Assembly (NCBI GenBank): GCA_015680685.1
Contig: MNCI01010159.1
Location: 241,230 to 298,476, forward strand
Length of the DNA stretch: 57,247 bases
DNA from: Gnetum montanum
Taxonomy: Eukaryota; Streptophyta; Gnetopsida; Gnetales; Gnetaceae
Direction of reading: 5' to 3'
Positions within the stretch are counted from its first letter, which is position 1, and each line of letters opens with the position of its first letter. Under the pieces are notes generated by a model, which was given only the letters and a program-made list of their open reading frames with translations, made no database searches and had not been told where the DNA came from. This document shows, piece by piece, positions 55,690-57,247 of this stretch. The position numbers and the translations under genes are program-made.

Positions 55690-57247
55690 TACCCCCATGA
55701 CTAAATGAAAATTTGTCCTTGAGTTCCTTACAATAATATCGGGAAGGTATGGAATTATTGAGGGGAATGGAACTAATGGGATGACATGTGAACGGATCTT
55801 CATTACAAGACTTGACAAAACTGGTGTTCATGACAACAAGGGTGAACACCTTATTACAATGACATCAGGCCTTAGTTGACAGCTGAGAAAGAAAGAGAGA
55901 GAGAAAGAAGTGTTGCTGCTACCAATGCCAAGATTTTGCCTTCCATTGTCCATCGGTAAGTGTGCCATCGATCTTGCTCCTTGCATAGCTGCTTCCAGCA
56001 CAGCTCCATTCCAAGTGTTTTTTCCAGATCCAATCCATTGTTGTATGATTGCCATATGCACACACAACACAATCATATATTAGCAAGGGTAAATAAATCA
56101 TCATGTAATTAATACCTTGCTTCGGTGTAGGTCCATTGGCTAGGTTGTGGTATGGCTAATTGCAGATTTGGGGATGTATTAATGATGACTACCGAAGGTA
56201 TAGGGGTTGGGAAAAAATTGAAAAAATTTAGGGTTAAGAGAAAATTGAAAAAATCAGGCCCCGTACCCCCATGACTAATCGCGAACCTTCGGTAGCATTA
56301 TAATGGAGAAAGAAAAGGAGTAAGAAAGATAGATAAAAAGGGACAACTATGGCATCGATGAAATGGATGCCAAGATGGAAATGAACAAAATAAAATTAAT
56401 TGCAAAATGTTAAGGGAAATAATTTAACTAATGCTCCAAATAGAAATGTTAGTGGGTCCTCCCCAAAGCAGGCTCATGCCCTTAATGCCCTGACAAAACC
56501 ACATTCAAAGAGTCTGTAGGCTTCGGAAATGTCAATTGGAACAAGAGTTAAAGTCTTAACTGCAAGAATTTACCAAAAAGAAAATAATGCATCTACCAAA
56601 ATATACACTAATGATACAACCGACAATGAGGTGAACAATGGAGAGAAGGGTGGAGAGAAGAGGATGGAATGGAATCCCAAGAACAAGGTGGTGTATAGCC
56701 CCTTGTGTGTTTCATGATTAATGTGACTTAGCAAATCCCATTCCAAGTCTGGCCTTAAACCAACCACATCCAGTGACTTCGCATCAATGCATTTGGCTAA
56801 ACCATCCACTTGGATAACAAGGATGCCTTCCCCAAGAGTCACCACCATTTCGACGAAACAAAGGAGAGAATGGGAAGTGAGAAGGGCTTTAGTTAGAGGA
56901 AACACTTTTGGTTCCATAACCAGTGCTTGTATCCCAAGTTTATTTTGTCTAAGGGGTGTGCTTTGAATTCTCACTTTTTTATTTTATTTTTTTTTTATTT
57001 TTGTGTTTTTATGCGTGAGAACCACACCATGCAAAGACTTGATTATTTTTATTGGCTTAGCTTTCGATAATTGGGTAACATCAGAACGGCAAGAAAAATC
57101 AAGAAGAAAACATCCGAGAACCCAAGGGAATGGCCAACTCAAAAGCATCAAGTTCCCTTGAAGTCATACCCTTTTCAAACCTTGAATCCTTCCTTAGTTT
57201 GGGAAATACCCAGTCACTGATTCGTTTAAGTTCTTATTAAGAAAGGG
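55690..57247 (-). other. Interior 3' block of element E
   Basis: Homologous to D 52800-54342. Two frames are open on the minus strand: 75 codons from ATG 56055 (MAIIQQWIGSGKNT) and 134 codons at 56570-56974 (MRIQSTPLRQNK). The second start is also recognisable in C, but the frame is closed in A to D. I do not claim either is a gene. Confidence 0.6.

Larger units (their letters stand above)
54703..57247 (-). mobile_element. Element E: Athila-type element on the minus strand, 3' part only
   Basis: A complete 3' LTR in minus orientation (54703-55689), polypurine tract TACCCCCATGAC on the plus strand at 55690, then interior homologous to the 3' non-coding block of D running off the window. It is inserted in the 3' LTR of D after CTAGT. 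It retains more CpG than the others, so it is probably the youngest here. The 5' LTR, gag and any pol lie outside. Confidence 0.9.

Overview
The window looks like nuclear DNA of a large-genome seed plant. It has one intact single-exon gene of plant type (F-box/LRR), a histone H2B pseudogene, and long stretches of decayed LTR retrotransposons of the Ty3/gypsy Athila lineage. The base composition is AT-rich and CpG-poor in the old repeats. A gymnosperm is plausible, but the sequence does not settle the species.

Layout. 1-218 is the end of an Athila-like LTR cut by the window edge. 219-7733 is older single-copy or low-copy DNA carrying the only clearly intact gene, an F-box/LRR protein on the minus strand (3879-5639). 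7734-47456 is one 39.7-kb nested block. Element A (LTRs 7734-8602 and 46581-47456) has been invaded by an unidentified segment with an H2B pseudogene (about 9716-13579), a 507-bp insert (15925-16431), element B (17700-26716, perfect 5-bp target duplication) and element C (28272-43300, 4/5 target duplication). C itself carries a further insert of about 1.85 kb. 47457-48073 is the broken flank of A. 48074-54702 is element D, whose 3' LTR is interrupted by element E (54703 to the right edge, opposite strand).

A to E belong to one superfamily. Their LTRs start TGATGA and end CTCAT(C/T)A, the primer-binding site derives from tRNA-Asp, and the order is gag, protease, RT, RNase H, integrase. A long conserved non-coding block follows and, in A, B and C, a third reading frame of about 900 codons. 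A and C keep decayed pol; B and D lost RT-RNase H-integrase by internal deletion.

Three things stand out. (1) All nine LTR copies that reach this region carry a U5 hairpin whose stem sequence differs between subfamilies but stays complementary. Its loop (AACCATAC type) is complementary to a GTATGGTT-type segment near the LTR end, so it is a candidate covarying pseudoknot in the genomic RNA leader. (2) Upstream of the third ORF, A and C (and more weakly B) contain an internal promoter-like block. It repeats the palindromic octamer array and TATA box of their own LTR U3, in C at the same exact 14-bp period. (3) Between that block and the third ORF is a conserved splice-donor-like site, suggesting a separately transcribed and spliced mRNA. 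None of this was tested computationally; alignments were made by eye.
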